Assembly (NCBI RefSeq): GCF_021151785.1
Contig: NZ_JAGKWP010000145.1
Location: forward strand, 1-5,766
Direction: 5' to 3'
Length of the DNA: 5,766 nucleotides
Origin: Flavobacterium sp.
GTDB lineage: Bacteria > Bacteroidota > Bacteroidia > Flavobacteriales > Flavobacteriaceae
The position numbers were made by a program, and so were the translations under genes. Under the pieces are notes generated by a model. That model made no database searches. It was not told the origin of the DNA and saw nothing but the letters and a program-made list of their open reading frames with translations. Below, in pieces: positions 5,761 through 5,766 of the stretch. The first letter of the stretch is position 1, and each line of letters starts with the position of its first letter.

Positions 5761-5766
5761 TCATGG

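Larger units (their letters stand above)
5378..5766. other. Non-coding tail with interleaved hairpin repeats, no gene seen
   Basis: I see no convincing coding frame, tRNA or rRNA on either strand in this stretch. It is occupied by repeats in the order B1, B2, C1, B3, C2, C3, separated by G/T-rich linkers containing recurrent ATGTTGTGTG- or AATGTGT-like words. No hairpin followed by a T-run is present, so the hsdR transcript end is not marked by a recognisable intrinsic terminator. Confidence 0.7.

Overview
The window is a low-GC, A-rich stretch carrying part of a type I restriction-modification (R-M) locus. The absence of clear Shine-Dalgarno sequences, the codon style and the repeat types suggest a Bacteroidota genome, most likely a flavobacterium. 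That assignment is inference from sequence character only. All recognisable genes read on the + strand.

Layout: (1) 2-193, the last 63 codons of an unidentified gene, whose TAA directly abuts the next ATG. (2) 194-1432, hsdS, the two-domain DNA-specificity subunit. (3) 1434-1690, three direct copies of a long imperfect hairpin repeat (family A) at a 92-93 bp period. (4) 1727-2092, a small GIY-YIG nuclease whose last codons and stop codon lie inside the right arm of another family A repeat. (5) 2065-2363, further full and partial family A copies that fill the space up to the next gene. (6) 2378-5377, hsdR, a full-length restriction and translocation subunit with its nuclease and helicase motifs intact. 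(7) 5378-5766, no gene, but two other families of small hairpin repeats (B and C), interleaved.

How the parts work together: HsdS would pair with an HsdM methyltransferase, which is not in this window and is expected upstream of the unidentified gene, to recognise and methylate a bipartite target. HsdR joins that complex to translocate and cut unmodified DNA. The usual compact hsdS-hsdR arrangement is split by about 945 bp of repeats plus a GIY-YIG gene. The GIY-YIG gene is probably not a restriction subunit. Its fusion to a repeat arm suggests a repeat-associated nuclease, an arrangement that recalls other systems where a nuclease travels with small palindromic repeats.

The most interesting signals are the GIY-YIG/repeat association, paired substitutions that preserve a stem within repeat family A, a seven-C tract at the domain boundary of hsdS that could allow phase variation, and the mixed hairpin cluster downstream of hsdR.
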